The notes: generated from the sequence alone by a model not told the origin. Positions 9,650-18,596 are shown, numbered from the stretch's first letter. The stretch is 64,000 nucleotides of DNA from Streptomyces sp. M41(2017) (GCF_002078175.1 NZ_MWFK01000001.1:620001-684000), one strand, 5' to 3'. Numbers and translations: made by a program.

Positions 9650-10915
9650 TCAGGGGAGCAGGCCGTCCAGGGGGACGTGCGGGTCGGCGAGCGCGTCGGC
9701 GTCCACCTGGATCCGGGACCGGACGAGCTGCTGGATCGGGTCCGTGACATCCCACACGTTCACGTTCATCCCGGCGAGCACCCTGCCCTCCTTCAGCCAG
9801 AAGGCGATGAACTCCCGCTTGCCGGCGTCGCCGCGGATCACCACCTGGTCGTACGTCCCCGGGGGCGCCCAGCCCGAGTACTCCATGCCGACGTCGTACT
9901 GGTCGGAGAAGAAGTAGGGCACCCGGTCGTACGGCGTGCCGCGGCCCAGCATGGAGCGGGCGGCGGCCGGTCCGCCGTTCAGGGCGTTGGCCCAGTGCTC
10001 GACGCGCAGCCGGGTGTCGAACAGGGGGTGGTGGAAGGAGGCGACGTCGCCGGCGGCGTACACGTCGGGGTCGGAGGTGCGCAGCATCTCGTCGACCGCG
10101 ATGCCCCCGCCGTGCTCACGGCCCGCGAGGTCCAGGCCCGCGGCCTCGGCGAGGCCGGTGCGCGGGGCGGCGCCGATGGCGGCGAGGACGTCGTGCGCGG
10201 GGTGCTCCTCGCCGTCGTCGGTGCGGGCGGCCAGCACCATGCCGTCCTGGCCGATGATCTCGGTGAGCCGGGCGCCGAAGTGGAACCGCACGCCGTGCTC
10301 GCGGTGCAGCTCGGCGAAGACCTGGCCCAGTTCGGGGCCGAGCACGCTGTGCAGCGGGGTCGCCCCGGGTTCGACGACGGTGACCTCGGCGCCGTATTCG
10401 CGGGCCGCCGCGGCGATCTCCAGGCCGATCCAGCCGGCTCCGGCGATGACGATGTGGCCGTTGTCCCGGCCGAGGGCGGCGAGGACTCCCTTGAGCCGCT
10501 CGGCGTGGGCGAGGCGGCGCAGGTGGTGCACGCCGGCGAGGTCGGTGCCCGGGATGTCGAGGCGGCGCGGCTCGGAGCCCGTGACGACGAGGAGCTTGTC
10601 GTAGTGGACGAGGGTGCCGTCGTCCCCGAAGCGGACGGTCCTGGCCTCGCGGTCGATCGCGTCGACGGTCTGGCCGAGGTGCAGCTCGATGTCGTTGCGC
10701 GCGTACCAGGCGGGTTCGTGGACGAAGACGCTGTCGCGTTCCTCCTTGCCGAGGAGGTAGCCCTTGGACAGCGGCGGACGCTCGTAGGGGTGGTCGCGTT
10801 CGTCGCAGATCAGTATCACGCGTCCGGTGAAGCCCTCCGCTCGGAGCGTCTCGGCCGCCTTGGCGCCTGCCAGGCCTCCTCCGACGATGACGAATGTCTG
10901 ATCCGCGTCGACCAC
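9650..10915 (-). CDS. FAD-dependent NAD(P)H oxidoreductase, ferredoxin reductase type
   Basis: 421-residue two-dinucleotide flavoprotein. The N-terminal FAD-binding fingerprint is FVIVGGGLAGAKAAETL, the NAD(P)H fingerprint is IVIAGAGWIGLEIAAAA near residue 150, and the second FAD motif is DVYAAGDVASF near 290. This is the organisation of rhodocoxin/putidaredoxin reductase-like enzymes, which pass electrons from NAD(P)H to a ferredoxin. No ferredoxin or P450 gene is adjacent, so the partner must lie elsewhere. The GTG start at 10915 is supported by GAGGAGG eight bases upstream. Confidence 0.88.
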   Translation of the reverse strand: MVDADQTFVIVGGGLAGAKAAETLRAEGFTGRVILICDERDHPYERPPLSKGYLLGKEERDSVFVHEPAWYARNDIELHLGQTVDAIDREARTVRFGDDGTLVHYDKLLVVTGSEPRRLDIPGTDLAGVHHLRRLAHAERLKGVLAALGRDNGHIVIAGAGWIGLEIAAAAREYGAEVTVVEPGATPLHSVLGPELGQVFAELHREHGVRFHFGARLTEIIGQDGMVLAARTDDGEEHPAHDVLAAIGAAPRTGLAEAAGLDLAGREHGGGIAVDEMLRTSDPDVYAAGDVASFHHPLFDTRLRVEHWANALNGGPAAARSMLGRGTPYDRVPYFFSDQYDVGMEYSGWAPPGTYDQVVIRGDAGKREFIAFWLKEGRVLAGMNVNVWDVTDPIQQLVRSRIQVDADALADPHVPLDGLLP

Positions 10916-11008
10916 TTGATGCCTCCTCGTAAGGATGTCGCCATATGCGAGAGTCCCGCACGGAGCGTGATGCGGGAAGGGGGAGTGGCCCGATCAGGCC
11001 ACGCAGGG

Positions 11009-12427
11009 TCACACTCCGGCGCCTCCATGGGAACGCGTGGTGAGCCTGAGGTGCAGGGAACGCGCCGAGGCATCCGTGAGGGATGCGATCTGGTCGACGA
11101 TCACCCGCTTGCGCGCGCGGTCGTCGGCCGCGTGCTCGAACAGGGCGCGGAACTGCGGATCGAGCACCTCGGGCGCGCGGGCGGTGAGCGCCTCGGCGAG
11201 TTCGGCGACGACGATCCGCTGGTCGGCGCGGAGCCGCTCCTGTTCGGCGCGCTGCATGACGTACCGGTCGGCGACCGCCTTGAGGACGGCGCACTCGTGG
11301 CGGGCGGCGCGGGGGACGACCAGCTCCGCCGCGTACCGGGTGAGGCGGCCGCTGCCGTGGCGGGCGCGGGTGGCGCCCTCGGCCGCCAGGCAGAACCGGC
11401 CGATGAGCTGGCTGGTGGCGTCCTTCAGGCGGGCCTGGGCGACGGCCGATCCGTCGTACCGGTGCGGCCACCACTCCTGGGCGAGGAGCCGGTCGAGCGC
11501 TTCGGCCAGCTCGTCCGGTGCGGTGTCCGCGGGCACGTACCGGCCGATGGCGACGGCGAAGATCTCCGCGCGCTCGGGCCCGGACGTCAGACTCGCGGGG
11601 TCGATGTGGCCGGCGTGCAGGCCGTCCTCGACATCGTGCACCGAGTAGGCCACGTCGTCGGACCAGTCCATCACCTGGGCCTCGAAGCAGGTCCGGGTGC
11701 CGGGGGCGCCCCGGCGGATCCAGTCGAAGACCGGCCGGTCGTCCTCGTAGACCCCGAACTTGGGTGACGCGGGGTCGGTGGGGCAGGCGCCTCTGGGCCA
11801 CGGGTACTTGGTGGCGGCGTCGAGGGCGGCCCGGGTGAGGTTGAGGCCCACGCTGACGAGGTCCTCGTCGGCGTCGGCGGGCGCCGAGGCGACCATGTCG
11901 CTGCGCACGAAGCGCTTGGGCTCGATCCGGGTGAGCAGGCGCAGCGACTGGGCGTTGCCCTCGAACCCGCCGCAGTCCTCGGCGAATTCGTTGAGCGCCT
12001 GTTCGCCGTTGTGCCCGAAGGGCGGGTGGCCGAGGTCGTGCGAGAGGCAGGCCGCCTCGACCAGGTCGGGGTCGCAGCCGAGGGCGGCCCCGAGGTCGCG
12101 GCCGACCTGCGCGCACTCCAGGGAGTGGGTCAGCCGGGTGCGGGGGCTGGCGTCCCACACCTGGATGGGGATCTCCGTGCCGCGGGCGGAGCCGAGGACC
12201 TGGGGCAGGGTGCCGGGGGTGACGACCTGGGTCTTGCCGGCGAGGCGGCGCAGGGCGGCCGAGTGCAGTACGCGGGCGCGGTCGCGCTGGAAGGCGGTGC
12301 GGCCGGGGTGTTTGTCGGGCTCGACGGCCCGGCGCTCGACGGCGGACACGTCGTACTCGTCGTGGGCGGCGGGGTTCTCGGGGGCCTTCGGTGCGGGTGC
12401 TGCTGCGTGCGGTTCCATGCCTTCCAT
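11009..12427 (-). CDS. dgt: Deoxyguanosinetriphosphate triphosphohydrolase-like protein
   Basis: About 472 residues of the HD superfamily, which hydrolyse dGTP (or other dNTPs) to the nucleoside plus triphosphate and so affect dNTP pools. Metal-binding signatures are clear: [15 protein letters not shown] (first His), [13 protein letters not shown] (HD pair) and a later Asp in [17 protein letters not shown]. The segment [20 protein letters not shown] is the standard Dgt N-terminus. The neighbourhood with dnaG fits a role in replication metabolism. The start is ambiguous: ATG 12427 (MEGMEPHAA) and ATG 12418 are in frame. The track upstream to 12472 is probably not translated. Confidence 0.93.
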   Translation of the reverse strand: MEGMEPHAAAPAPKAPENPAAHDEYDVSAVERRAVEPDKHPGRTAFQRDRARVLHSAALRRLAGKTQVVTPGTLPQVLGSARGTEIPIQVWDASPRTRLTHSLECAQVGRDLGAALGCDPDLVEAACLSHDLGHPPFGHNGEQALNEFAEDCGGFEGNAQSLRLLTRIEPKRFVRSDMVASAPADADEDLVSVGLNLTRAALDAATKYPWPRGACPTDPASPKFGVYEDDRPVFDWIRRGAPGTRTCFEAQVMDWSDDVAYSVHDVEDGLHAGHIDPASLTSGPERAEIFAVAIGRYVPADTAPDELAEALDRLLAQEWWPHRYDGSAVAQARLKDATSQLIGRFCLAAEGATRARHGSGRLTRYAAELVVPRAARHECAVLKAVADRYVMQRAEQERLRADQRIVVAELAEALTARAPEVLDPQFRALFEHAADDRARKRVIVDQIASLTDASARSLHLRLTTRSHGGAGV

Positions 12428-12511
12428 GCACCGACAGTAGACGCAGCCGGTGACAGGCGGGGTGCCCGGCACCGGCGGCGACGGGCACGGAAGGGCCGGG
12501 AACCGCCGGGG

Positions 12512-13435
12512 TCAGGCGGGGGTGAGGGTGCGTTCCGGGGCGGGTTCGGGAGTCGCGAGCGCCTGGTCGTAGCGGTGCAGGACGAGACGGACCATCGCCG
12601 GGTGGTCGCCGAGGGGTTCGGCGCGGATCCACGGGCCGGCCTCGGCGCACCGGGAGGCGAGCCGGCCCGGGGCGGTGAAGTGGGAGGCGACGGCGACGCG
12701 GTGGCGGCCCCGGGCGGCGAGGGCGCGCAGGGCGGCCGGGACGGTCGGGGCGGCGCCGGAGGCGTACGCGGGGACGACGGGCACGCCGAGCCGTTCGGCG
12801 AGCAGGAGGGCCGTGCGGCGGGTGTCGGCGGCGGACTCCACGAGCCGGGAACCGGCGGAGGCGAGGACGACGGCGCCGGTGCGCCGGGCCGCGTCGCTCA
12901 TCCCGGCAGGCCACCCGGCCTCCACGAGCCGGTCGTGGAGGGTCTCGACGAGCAGCGGGTGCGGGCCGAGCGGAGCGGCGACGCGGACGGGCGGGCCGGG
13001 GGCGGCGGCCGCCGCCCGGGGCAGGTCGCGCCGGACGTGGTGGCCGCGGCCGAGCAGCAGCGGGACGAGAACGGCGCCGGCGCCCTGTCCGCCGCCGAGC
13101 GAGGCGAGCGTGCCGGAGAGCGGCGGGTCGCCCACGTCGATGTGGCCGAGGCGCACGGTCAGGTGCGGGCGCAGTTCGCGGACGCGTTCGGCCAGGGCGC
13201 GGACGGTGCTCAGCGCGCGCGGGTCCCGGCTGCCGTGGGCGGCCAGCACGAGCGGGGGCGGCGCGGGACGGCGGGTGCCGTTGAGCGAGACCAGGCTGAG
13301 CTGGCTGCCGAGCTGACTGGTGATCCGGTTCATCAGCTGCGCCGTGGTGTCGAGCTGACCGTCGAACCGGTCGGCGCGCGGCGGCTCCACGGAGCGGGCC
13401 GGGGACTCGTCTCGTTCTGGGTGCGACGCCGTCAT
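12512..13435 (-). CDS. CbiX/SirB-family sirohydrochlorin chelatase-like protein
   Basis: 307 residues. After an N-terminal variable region (about 1-65) there is the chelatase start PPLVLAAHGSRDPRA with the metal-contacting histidine, then VPLLLGRGHHVRRDLP carrying the second histidine. The second half repeats the fold less clearly (VVLASAGSRLVESA, VAVASHFTAPG). Family members insert Co, Ni or Fe into sirohydrochlorin or related tetrapyrroles. No siroheme or cobalamin genes are adjacent, so the metal is open. The chosen start (ATG 13435) has GAGGATC upstream; the longer open frame to 13570 is arginine/alanine-rich and looks non-coding. Confidence 0.8.
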   Translation of the reverse strand: MTASHPERDESPARSVEPPRADRFDGQLDTTAQLMNRITSQLGSQLSLVSLNGTRRPAPPPLVLAAHGSRDPRALSTVRALAERVRELRPHLTVRLGHIDVGDPPLSGTLASLGGGQGAGAVLVPLLLGRGHHVRRDLPRAAAAAPGPPVRVAAPLGPHPLLVETLHDRLVEAGWPAGMSDAARRTGAVVLASAGSRLVESAADTRRTALLLAERLGVPVVPAYASGAAPTVPAALRALAARGRHRVAVASHFTAPGRLASRCAEAGPWIRAEPLGDHPAMVRLVLHRYDQALATPEPAPERTLTPA

Positions 13436-13709
13436 GGGGGCGATCCTCGCGGTAGGAGGTTGCCGGGCCGTTGCACGGGCATGTCGGGCGTTTTCCGGCG
13501 GTTCACCGCACGGTACTCCTGCCGGACGACCGGCTCCCACCTGCGGTTCCCGCGTCACGGGTGACAGCACTCACGACGCCCCGGCGAACCGAACGGGCTT
13601 GCGTCGCGTCCTCCTGTGTCGAACACGTACGTGAGGATCGGCGTCCGTCGGACCCGGCCGCGGGACCCGGCCCGCACCCACGCGCGACGTCACCTGGGGG
13701 ACATCGACC

Positions 13710-14450
13710 ATGCCGCGACTGCCGCGTATGCCGCGCCCGAAGCGTCCGGTCCTGCGCCGGCCGCGCCCGCTCCGGCTGCTGCGCGCGGTACGCCTGCCGC
13801 GGACCCGGCCGGGCCGACGACGGGCGGTGCAGGCGCTGATGGTGCTGTGCGTGCTGGCCCTCCTCCCGATGACGTGGATGTACGTGACGACGGGCGACCG
13901 GCTGCGGACGACGGCGGACGCCCCGCGCACCGCGGTGGCGGTCGTCTTCGGCGCGGGTCTGTGGGACGGCGAGCCGTCGCCGTATCTCGCGCACCGGCTG
14001 GACGCGGCCGCGAAGCTGTACCGGGCGGGCCGGATCGAGGTCGTGCTCGTCACCGGCGACAACAGCCGCGAGGACTACGACGAGCCGGACGCGATGCGCG
14101 CCTATCTCACCGCGCACGGGGTGCCGGACCGGCGGATCGTCAGCGACTACGCCGGCTTCGACACCTGGGACTCGTGCGTCCGGGCGCGCAGGATCTTCGG
14201 CGTGCGCGAGGCGGTCCTGATCAGTCAGGGTTTCCACATCCGCCGGGCCGTCGCCCTGTGCCGGGCGGCGGGCGTCCGCTCGTACGGGATCGGTGTCGAC
14301 GCCAAGCACGACGCGACCTGGTACTACGGCGGCACCCGGGAGATCTTCGCGGCGGGCAAGGCCGCCCTGGACGCGGTGTTCCGGCCGGACCCGCGGTTCC
14401 TCGGCCGCAAGGAGCACGGGGTGGCCCGGGCACTGGCGGCGGGCCGGTAG
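13710..14450 (+). CDS. SanA/YdcF-family (DUF218) membrane protein
   Basis: 246 residues. A very basic proline/arginine-rich N-terminus (about 1-38) is followed by one transmembrane segment (VQALMVLCVLALLPMTWMYV) and a DUF218 domain with VVFGAGLWDGEPSPYLAHRLDAA, VLVTGDN and the conserved AVLISQGFHIRRA. SanA-type proteins are linked to envelope permeability and vancomycin sensitivity; their reaction is unknown. GGGGGAC lies upstream of ATG 13710. The gene ends in a 21-bp terminator hairpin. Confidence 0.85.
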   Translation: MPRLPRMPRPKRPVLRRPRPLRLLRAVRLPRTRPGRRRAVQALMVLCVLALLPMTWMYVTTGDRLRTTADAPRTAVAVVFGAGLWDGEPSPYLAHRLDAAAKLYRAGRIEVVLVTGDNSREDYDEPDAMRAYLTAHGVPDRRIVSDYAGFDTWDSCVRARRIFGVREAVLISQGFHIRRAVALCRAAGVRSYGIGVDAKHDATWYYGGTREIFAAGKAALDAVFRPDPRFLGRKEHGVARALAAGR

Positions 14451-14466
14451 ACGTCGCTGCGCGCGT

Positions 14467-14518
14467 ACGTCCCGCGCCGCTCACCCCTGGACGCCCGGGG
14501 GTGAGCGGCGCGGGACGT
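14467..14518. terminator. 21-bp perfect bidirectional terminator hairpin
   Basis: The arm at 14467-14487 (ACGTCCCGCG...) is exactly complementary to 14498-14518 with a 10-nt loop. It sits between the convergent SanA-like gene and the small lipoprotein gene and touches the stop codon of the latter. Confidence 0.85.
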
Positions 14519-14718
14519 CAGTCGCCGCCCGCGGTGTCCGCGGCGGGCGCCGACGGCCGCCCGTCCGGCCGCTTCGGCGGGGAGGCGGTCCGTGGGCCCG
14601 GGGAGGCGTCCGGCTTCGGGTCGGCGGAGCAGGAGTTGAGGCCGATGCCCAGGGCGGCGCCGACGGCCGCGCCGCCGAGCGCGAGGACACGTCGCCTGGT
14701 GAGGTCGCGGTCGGTCAT
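14518..14718 (-). CDS. Small Tat-signal lipoprotein-like protein
   Basis: 66 residues: DLTRRRVLALGGAAVGAALG looks like a twin-arginine signal, followed by a possible lipobox ending in C30 (LNSC) and then a proline/serine/alanine/aspartate-rich tail to the end. AGGG lies about eight bases before ATG 14718. The signal and lipobox resemble those of exported polysaccharide deacetylases or binding proteins, but here no folded domain follows, so it may be a short secreted peptide or the 5' remnant of a longer gene. The strong terminator right after its stop argues for a real transcription unit. Confidence 0.5.
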   Translation of the reverse strand: MTDRDLTRRRVLALGGAAVGAALGIGLNSCSADPKPDASPGPRTASPPKRPDGRPSAPAADTAGGD

Positions 14719-14808
14719 GGCCGGACCCTAGAGGGCGCCGCGCGCGGGCGGGCAGGGGCGCACGGGCCGGCCACCCGCACGGGTGCACCCGGTACCGGCG
14801 GCGGTGGC

Positions 14809-15255
14809 TCAGCCGGGGCCGGGTGCGGGCGCGTCCGCCGTCGTGCCGTGCCACTCCCCGCTCGCGATCGGGCGTCCGGCCGCCCGCAGGCGCGCGGCGA
14901 CGGAGGGTGCCGCGACGTAGACCCAGGCGCGGACGGCCGTGCCGTCGGCGAGGACGGCGTCGCGTGCCACCCGCTCGTACAGGTTGCGCGGATCGCCCGG
15001 TACGTACTCCTCCAACGCGTCGAGTTCCGCGAGGAGTTGCTCGTACACGGCGGGCAGTGCGGTCACGAGGTCGCCGGTCGCCGTGCCGCCCGCCTCCTCG
15101 ACGGCGTACGGGTATCCGGGCCCCGGGTGGAGCACGAGCCCCGGCATCCGTGCGGGCTGCTCGGAGCCGGTCCGGCCACGCAGGAACAGGTCGTGGTTGC
15201 GCTCGCCGGGGCGCAGGGTGCCGTAGACGAAGAAGGGCGGTCCCGTTCCGTTCAC
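14809..15255 (-). CDS. Gamma-glutamylcyclotransferase family protein
   Basis: 148 residues. The family start FFVYGTLRPGERNHDLF contains the YGxL substrate loop, and ELDALEEYVPGDPRNLYERV contains the catalytic-type glutamate. These AIG2/GGCT enzymes cleave gamma-glutamyl amines or amino acids to 5-oxoproline. The GTG start (15255) overlaps the TGA of the upstream cutA gene by four bases (GTGA), so translation is coupled. An alternative longer frame runs through cutA and is spurious. Confidence 0.85.
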   Translation of the reverse strand: MNGTGPPFFVYGTLRPGERNHDLFLRGRTGSEQPARMPGLVLHPGPGYPYAVEEAGGTATGDLVTALPAVYEQLLAELDALEEYVPGDPRNLYERVARDAVLADGTAVRAWVYVAAPSVAARLRAAGRPIASGEWHGTTADAPAPGPG

Positions 15256-15578
15256 GGGGTCGTCTCCCGCGCCACCCACCACAGGTAGTCCGCCCCGCCC
15301 GCGACGACCGGGGTCGCGATGATCTCGGGCGTCTCGTAGGCATGGGCCTCGCGGAGGTACGCCTCCAGGGCGGGGTAGCGGACCTCGGTCGTCTTGAAGT
15401 GGATCTGCCACTCGGCGGCCGTCTCGACCGCGCCCTCCCACCGGTAGACGGAGGTGACCGGTCCCGAGACCTGCGCGCAGGCCGCGACGCGCGCGGCGAC
15501 CGCGCCACGGGCCAACTCCCCCGCCCTCTCGGCCGAGTCGATGGTGGTCAGAACGGCCAGGCAGGCCGGCGTCTCCAT
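15252..15578 (-). CDS. cutA: Divalent-cation tolerance protein CutA
   Basis: 108 residues with the CutA1 hallmarks: CLAVLTTIDSAERAGELARG, RVAACAQVSGPVTSVYRWEGAVE, EWQIHFKTTEVRYPALEAYLREAHAYETPEIIATPV and terminal YLWWV. CutA1 forms very stable trimers; its proposed role in copper tolerance is not firmly established. I choose ATG 15578 because GGAG sits six bases upstream, although ATG 15590 and a longer frame to 15653 exist. It forms an operon with the cyclotransferase gene and is divergent from the secreted protease. Confidence 0.88.
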   Translation of the reverse strand: METPACLAVLTTIDSAERAGELARGAVAARVAACAQVSGPVTSVYRWEGAVETAAEWQIHFKTTEVRYPALEAYLREAHAYETPEIIATPVVAGGADYLWWVARETTP

Positions 15579-15650
15579 GGTCGTCTCCATTCGTGGGGGT
15601 ACGGAAACGATTCTCGCCGCATCCCGCGTCCACCGCGGAGGCGCTATGGA

Positions 15651-15664
15651 CATGACATGTCATG
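15651..15664. promoter_or_regulatory. 14-bp perfect palindrome upstream of the secreted protease gene
   Basis: CATGACATGTCATG is a perfect palindrome in the divergent cutA / protease intergenic region, about 95 bp before the protease ATG. It has the size and symmetry of an operator; the regulator is unknown and no regulator gene is adjacent. Confidence 0.45.
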
Positions 15665-15759
15665 AACCCTTAAATCTGAGGCAGCTGTGCGGCGCCTCCG
15701 AGGCGGCTGTGCGGCACCTCCCCCACGCGCCCTCCCCCAGGGCCTTCCCAAGGAGACCG

Positions 15760-17403
15760 ATGAGTCGGACACGGCACATCCGAGGTTCCTCTCTCGCCGC
15801 CGCGGGCGCCGCCGCGGCCGCGGCGGCCCTGCTGGCCGCCGCGCTCGCGCCCACCGCGCACGCCGACGCCCGCCCCACCAGGGCCGCCGCCGTCACGAAC
15901 GCGGCCGCCGCGCTCGTGGACCACGCCACCGGCCTGGGCCTCACCCCCGCGCAGGACACCTCCGTCCGGGACGTCGTCGTGGACCGGGACGGCACCCAGC
16001 ACGTCCGCTACGACCGGACGTACCGTCACCTGCCGGTCCTCGGAGGTGACTTCGTGGTGCACCTGGCTCCGGGAGGCACGTACCGCGGCGCCGACCGGGC
16101 GACCACGAGGGCCGTCTCCCTGAGCAACGTCACCCCGGCGCTGTCCGCGCCGAAGGCCGCCGACCTCGCCGCGTCGGCCCTGCGCGCCGCCAACCCCGGC
16201 GAGGCGCTGCGCAAGGTGACGGCCAGGCCGCAGCTCGTCGTCGACGCCCTGCACGGGACACCGAGGCTCGCCTGGCGCACCACCGTGGTGGCCCAGGACA
16301 GTCTCGGCAATCCGGTCGCCCGCCTGGTCCTCACCGACGCCCGCACCGGCTCCCGGATCGACGCCTGGGACACCATCGAGACGGCCACCGGGGACGGCAA
16401 GTCGCTGTACAGCGGCACCGTTTCACTGGAGACGACCGCGTCCGGGTCGACGAACCAGCTCAAGGACCCGACGCGCGGGAACACGTACACCGGGGACGCG
16501 GCGAACAAGACGGACCTGTGCATCTTCGGGATCTGCATCAGCCGGGCGCCCGCGACGCTGTTCACCGACGCGGACAACCACTGGGGCACCGGCGCGGCGG
16601 CGGACCGCGCGTCCGCGGCGGTGGACGCGCAGTACGGCACCGACGAGACCTGGGACTACTACAAGAACGTGCACGGCAGGAACGGCATAGCCGGCGACGG
16701 CAAGGGCTCCTACAACCGCGTGCACTACGGGAACAACTACAACAACGCCTTCTGGGACGACAGTTGCTTCTGCATGACGTACGGGGACGGTGACGGCACG
16801 ACGTTCGGGCCGCTGGTCGCGCTCGACGTCGCGGGGCACGAGATGTCGCACGGCGTCACCTCGAAGACCGCCGCGCTGACCTACTCGGGCGAGTCCGGCG
16901 GCCTGAACGAGGCGACCTCCGACATCTTCGGCACCATGGTCGAGTGGTACGCGAACAACGCGGCGGACCCCGGTGACTACCTGATCGGTGAGAAGATCGT
17001 CCGTTCCGGCTTCGGCAAGCCCGCCCTGCGCTTCATGGACAAGCCCTCCAAGGACGGCAACTCGGCCGACTGCTGGAGCAGTTCGGTCGGCGGCCTCGAC
17101 GTCCACTACTCCTCCGGCGTCGCCAACCACTTCGCCTACCTCCTCGCGGAGGGCAGCGGGGCCAGGACGGTGGGCGGCGTCGACTACGACTCCCCCACCT
17201 GCAACGGCTCGACGGTGTCCGGCATCGGGCACGACAAGGTGGGCAGGATCTGGTACCGCGCGCTGACGGTCTACATGACGTCGTCGACGAAGTACGCGGG
17301 CGCCCGCACCGCCACGCTGAACGCGGCCAAGGACCTGTACGGCGCGGGCAGCACGGAGTACAACGCCGTGGCGGCCGCCTGGTCCGCGGTCTCGGTCGCC
17401 TGA
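15760..17403 (+). CDS. Secreted thermolysin-family (M4) neutral metalloprotease
   Basis: 547 residues: Sec signal peptide (about 1-37, cut after AHA), a propeptide of the FTP/PepSY type to about residue 215, then the M4 catalytic domain. Zinc site: HEMSH at 360-364 and the third ligand E384 in GGLNEATSD; substrate-binding YNNAFWDDSCFCMTYGDGDG precedes it. The C-terminal lobe carries GLDVHYSSGVANHFAYLL with the catalytic-type histidine. It degrades extracellular protein and is made as a zymogen. AAGGAG at 15750-15755 supports the start. Two clustered cysteines (CFC) in the catalytic domain suggest a disulfide. Confidence 0.95.
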   Translation: MSRTRHIRGSSLAAAGAAAAAAALLAAALAPTAHADARPTRAAAVTNAAAALVDHATGLGLTPAQDTSVRDVVVDRDGTQHVRYDRTYRHLPVLGGDFVVHLAPGGTYRGADRATTRAVSLSNVTPALSAPKAADLAASALRAANPGEALRKVTARPQLVVDALHGTPRLAWRTTVVAQDSLGNPVARLVLTDARTGSRIDAWDTIETATGDGKSLYSGTVSLETTASGSTNQLKDPTRGNTYTGDAANKTDLCIFGICISRAPATLFTDADNHWGTGAAADRASAAVDAQYGTDETWDYYKNVHGRNGIAGDGKGSYNRVHYGNNYNNAFWDDSCFCMTYGDGDGTTFGPLVALDVAGHEMSHGVTSKTAALTYSGESGGLNEATSDIFGTMVEWYANNAADPGDYLIGEKIVRSGFGKPALRFMDKPSKDGNSADCWSSSVGGLDVHYSSGVANHFAYLLAEGSGARTVGGVDYDSPTCNGSTVSGIGHDKVGRIWYRALTVYMTSSTKYAGARTATLNAAKDLYGAGSTEYNAVAAAWSAVSVA

Positions 17404-17502
17404 CCTCTCCGCCTCCGGGAATCCCGCCCACCGTGGGCAGGCGGCACCAACGCCCGTCTGCCCACTCCCCGTTCCCCGCCGGCCATGCTCACCTCGCGCA
17501 CC

Positions 17503-18216
17503 TCACCCCGCGTACGGCCGTCGCTTCCGCGCGTCCCTCAACGCCCGTGCCCACCAAGCCAGTTGATCGAGCATCGTGTTCGCCGCGGCGGCGGGTCCGG
17601 CGGGATCGCGCGGGTGGCCGGCCTCGTCGAAGGCGGCGCCCGCGCCGTGGAAGGACACGGTGTCCCGCACGGTGACGGCGTGCAGCTCCGCGAAGACCTG
17701 CCGCAGGTGCTCGACGGCCCGCAGGCCTCCGGAGACGCCCCCGTAGGACACCAGGGCGACGGGCTTGGCCCGCCACTCGCCGTAGTGCCAGTCGACGAGG
17801 TTCTTCAGGCCCGCGGGGAAGGAGTGGTTGTACTCGGGGGTGAGGACCACGAAGGCGTCCGCGTCGGCGAGGGCGGGCGTCACCTTCGCCAGCTCGGCGG
17901 CCACCGCGGGCGACGGTGAGGACGACAGGGCGGTCGGGAGGTCGACGGAGGCGACGTCGAGGACCTCGGGGAGGAAGTCGTCCCGTTCGGCGATCCGGTC
18001 GAGCAGCCAGCCGGCGACGACGGGACCGAACCGGCCCTCGCGATTGCTGCCGATGACCACGGCGACCCGTACGGGCGGCTCGACCGCCGGTCCCGGCGCG
18101 GCGGCCTCGGCCCGGGACCGGGCCGACGGCTCCGCGGCCGACGGCTCCGCGGCCGACGCGGGAACGACTGAGGGAACGACTGAGGGAACGACTGAGGCGG
18201 CTGTGGTTGTCTTCAT
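17503..18216 (-). CDS. NADPH-dependent FMN reductase, SoxR-box gene
   Basis: 237 residues. The flavodoxin-like FMN reductase domain starts at about residue 49 (VRVAVVIGSNREGRFGPVVAG), followed by FVVLTPEYNHSFPAGLKNLVDW and PVALVSYGGVSGGLRA, the family's FMN-contacting segments. It reduces flavin or quinone-like compounds with NAD(P)H. The first 48 residues are a low-complexity tail built from DNA tandem repeats. A SoxR-type box lies immediately upstream, matching what is known in S. coelicolor, where SoxR senses redox-active molecules such as actinorhodin and induces a flavin reductase (from memory SCO2478). Confidence 0.9.
   Translation of the reverse strand: MKTTTAASVVPSVVPSVVPASAAEPSAAEPSARSRAEAAAPGPAVEPPVRVAVVIGSNREGRFGPVVAGWLLDRIAERDDFLPEVLDVASVDLPTALSSSPSPAVAAELAKVTPALADADAFVVLTPEYNHSFPAGLKNLVDWHYGEWRAKPVALVSYGGVSGGLRAVEHLRQVFAELHAVTVRDTVSFHGAGAAFDEAGHPRDPAGPAAAANTMLDQLAWWARALRDARKRRPYAG
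18121..18195. repeat. Two short tandem repeats inside the FMN reductase N-terminus
   Basis: A 15-bp unit (ggccgacggctccgc) is repeated twice at 18121-18150, and a 12-bp unit (gggaacgactga) three times at 18160-18195. On the coding strand they encode AEPSA and SVVP repeats. Both unit lengths are multiples of three, so copy-number change would keep the frame. Confidence 0.9.
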
Positions 18217-18596
18217 GCCGCACAGCCTCTTACCTCAACCATTCTTGAGGTCAAGCGTCCGCACCGGCCCGTCGCCGGCGACCGGACCGCCGCGCCGGCG
18301 CCACGGCATACGCCGGGACGGCCCGCTCCCGAACCGCCGGTCACCCGTTCACACCCCCGGCGCCGCACCCTTCGGGTTCTCCTCGCGACACGCCAGGCGG
18401 ACGCCGGTGACCTGCTGGAACAGCGGCGCTTCCGCCCGCCCGGCGGAGCCGTCCGGCACCCGTTCACCTCATTTCTGACGATCCATCAGAGAGCGGACCG
18501 GTGCCGGTGCCACTTACCTCGGTAGAGCAGGGGCACGACCGACGCAGCGGCACTTGGGGGTGTCGCGGGCCGGGCCCCCTCGGAGGAGCTAGCACG
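18217..18596. promoter_or_regulatory. Divergent intergenic region with SoxR promoter
   Basis: 380 bp between the FMN reductase and the secreted protein gene. The reductase side holds the SoxR box. The side facing the secreted protein gene has its ribosome site (GGAGGAG, 18581-18587) and no convincing -35/-10 pair. No further gene was seen. Confidence 0.6.
18233..18250 (-). promoter_or_regulatory. SoxR-binding box
   Basis: Plus-strand CCTCAACCATTCTTGAGG differs from the 18-bp consensus CCTCAAG-N4-CTTGAGG at one position. On the minus strand it lies between a -35-like TTGACC (18249-18254) and a possible -10 (GAGGCT) with the long 19-bp spacer typical of SoxR/MerR-activated promoters, 17 bp before the reductase ATG. 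Confidence 0.85.

Noticed and set aside
17426..17438. GCCCACCGTGGGC after the secreted protease gene as a terminator
   Set aside because: The stem is only about four to six bases with almost no loop, much weaker than the other terminators here.
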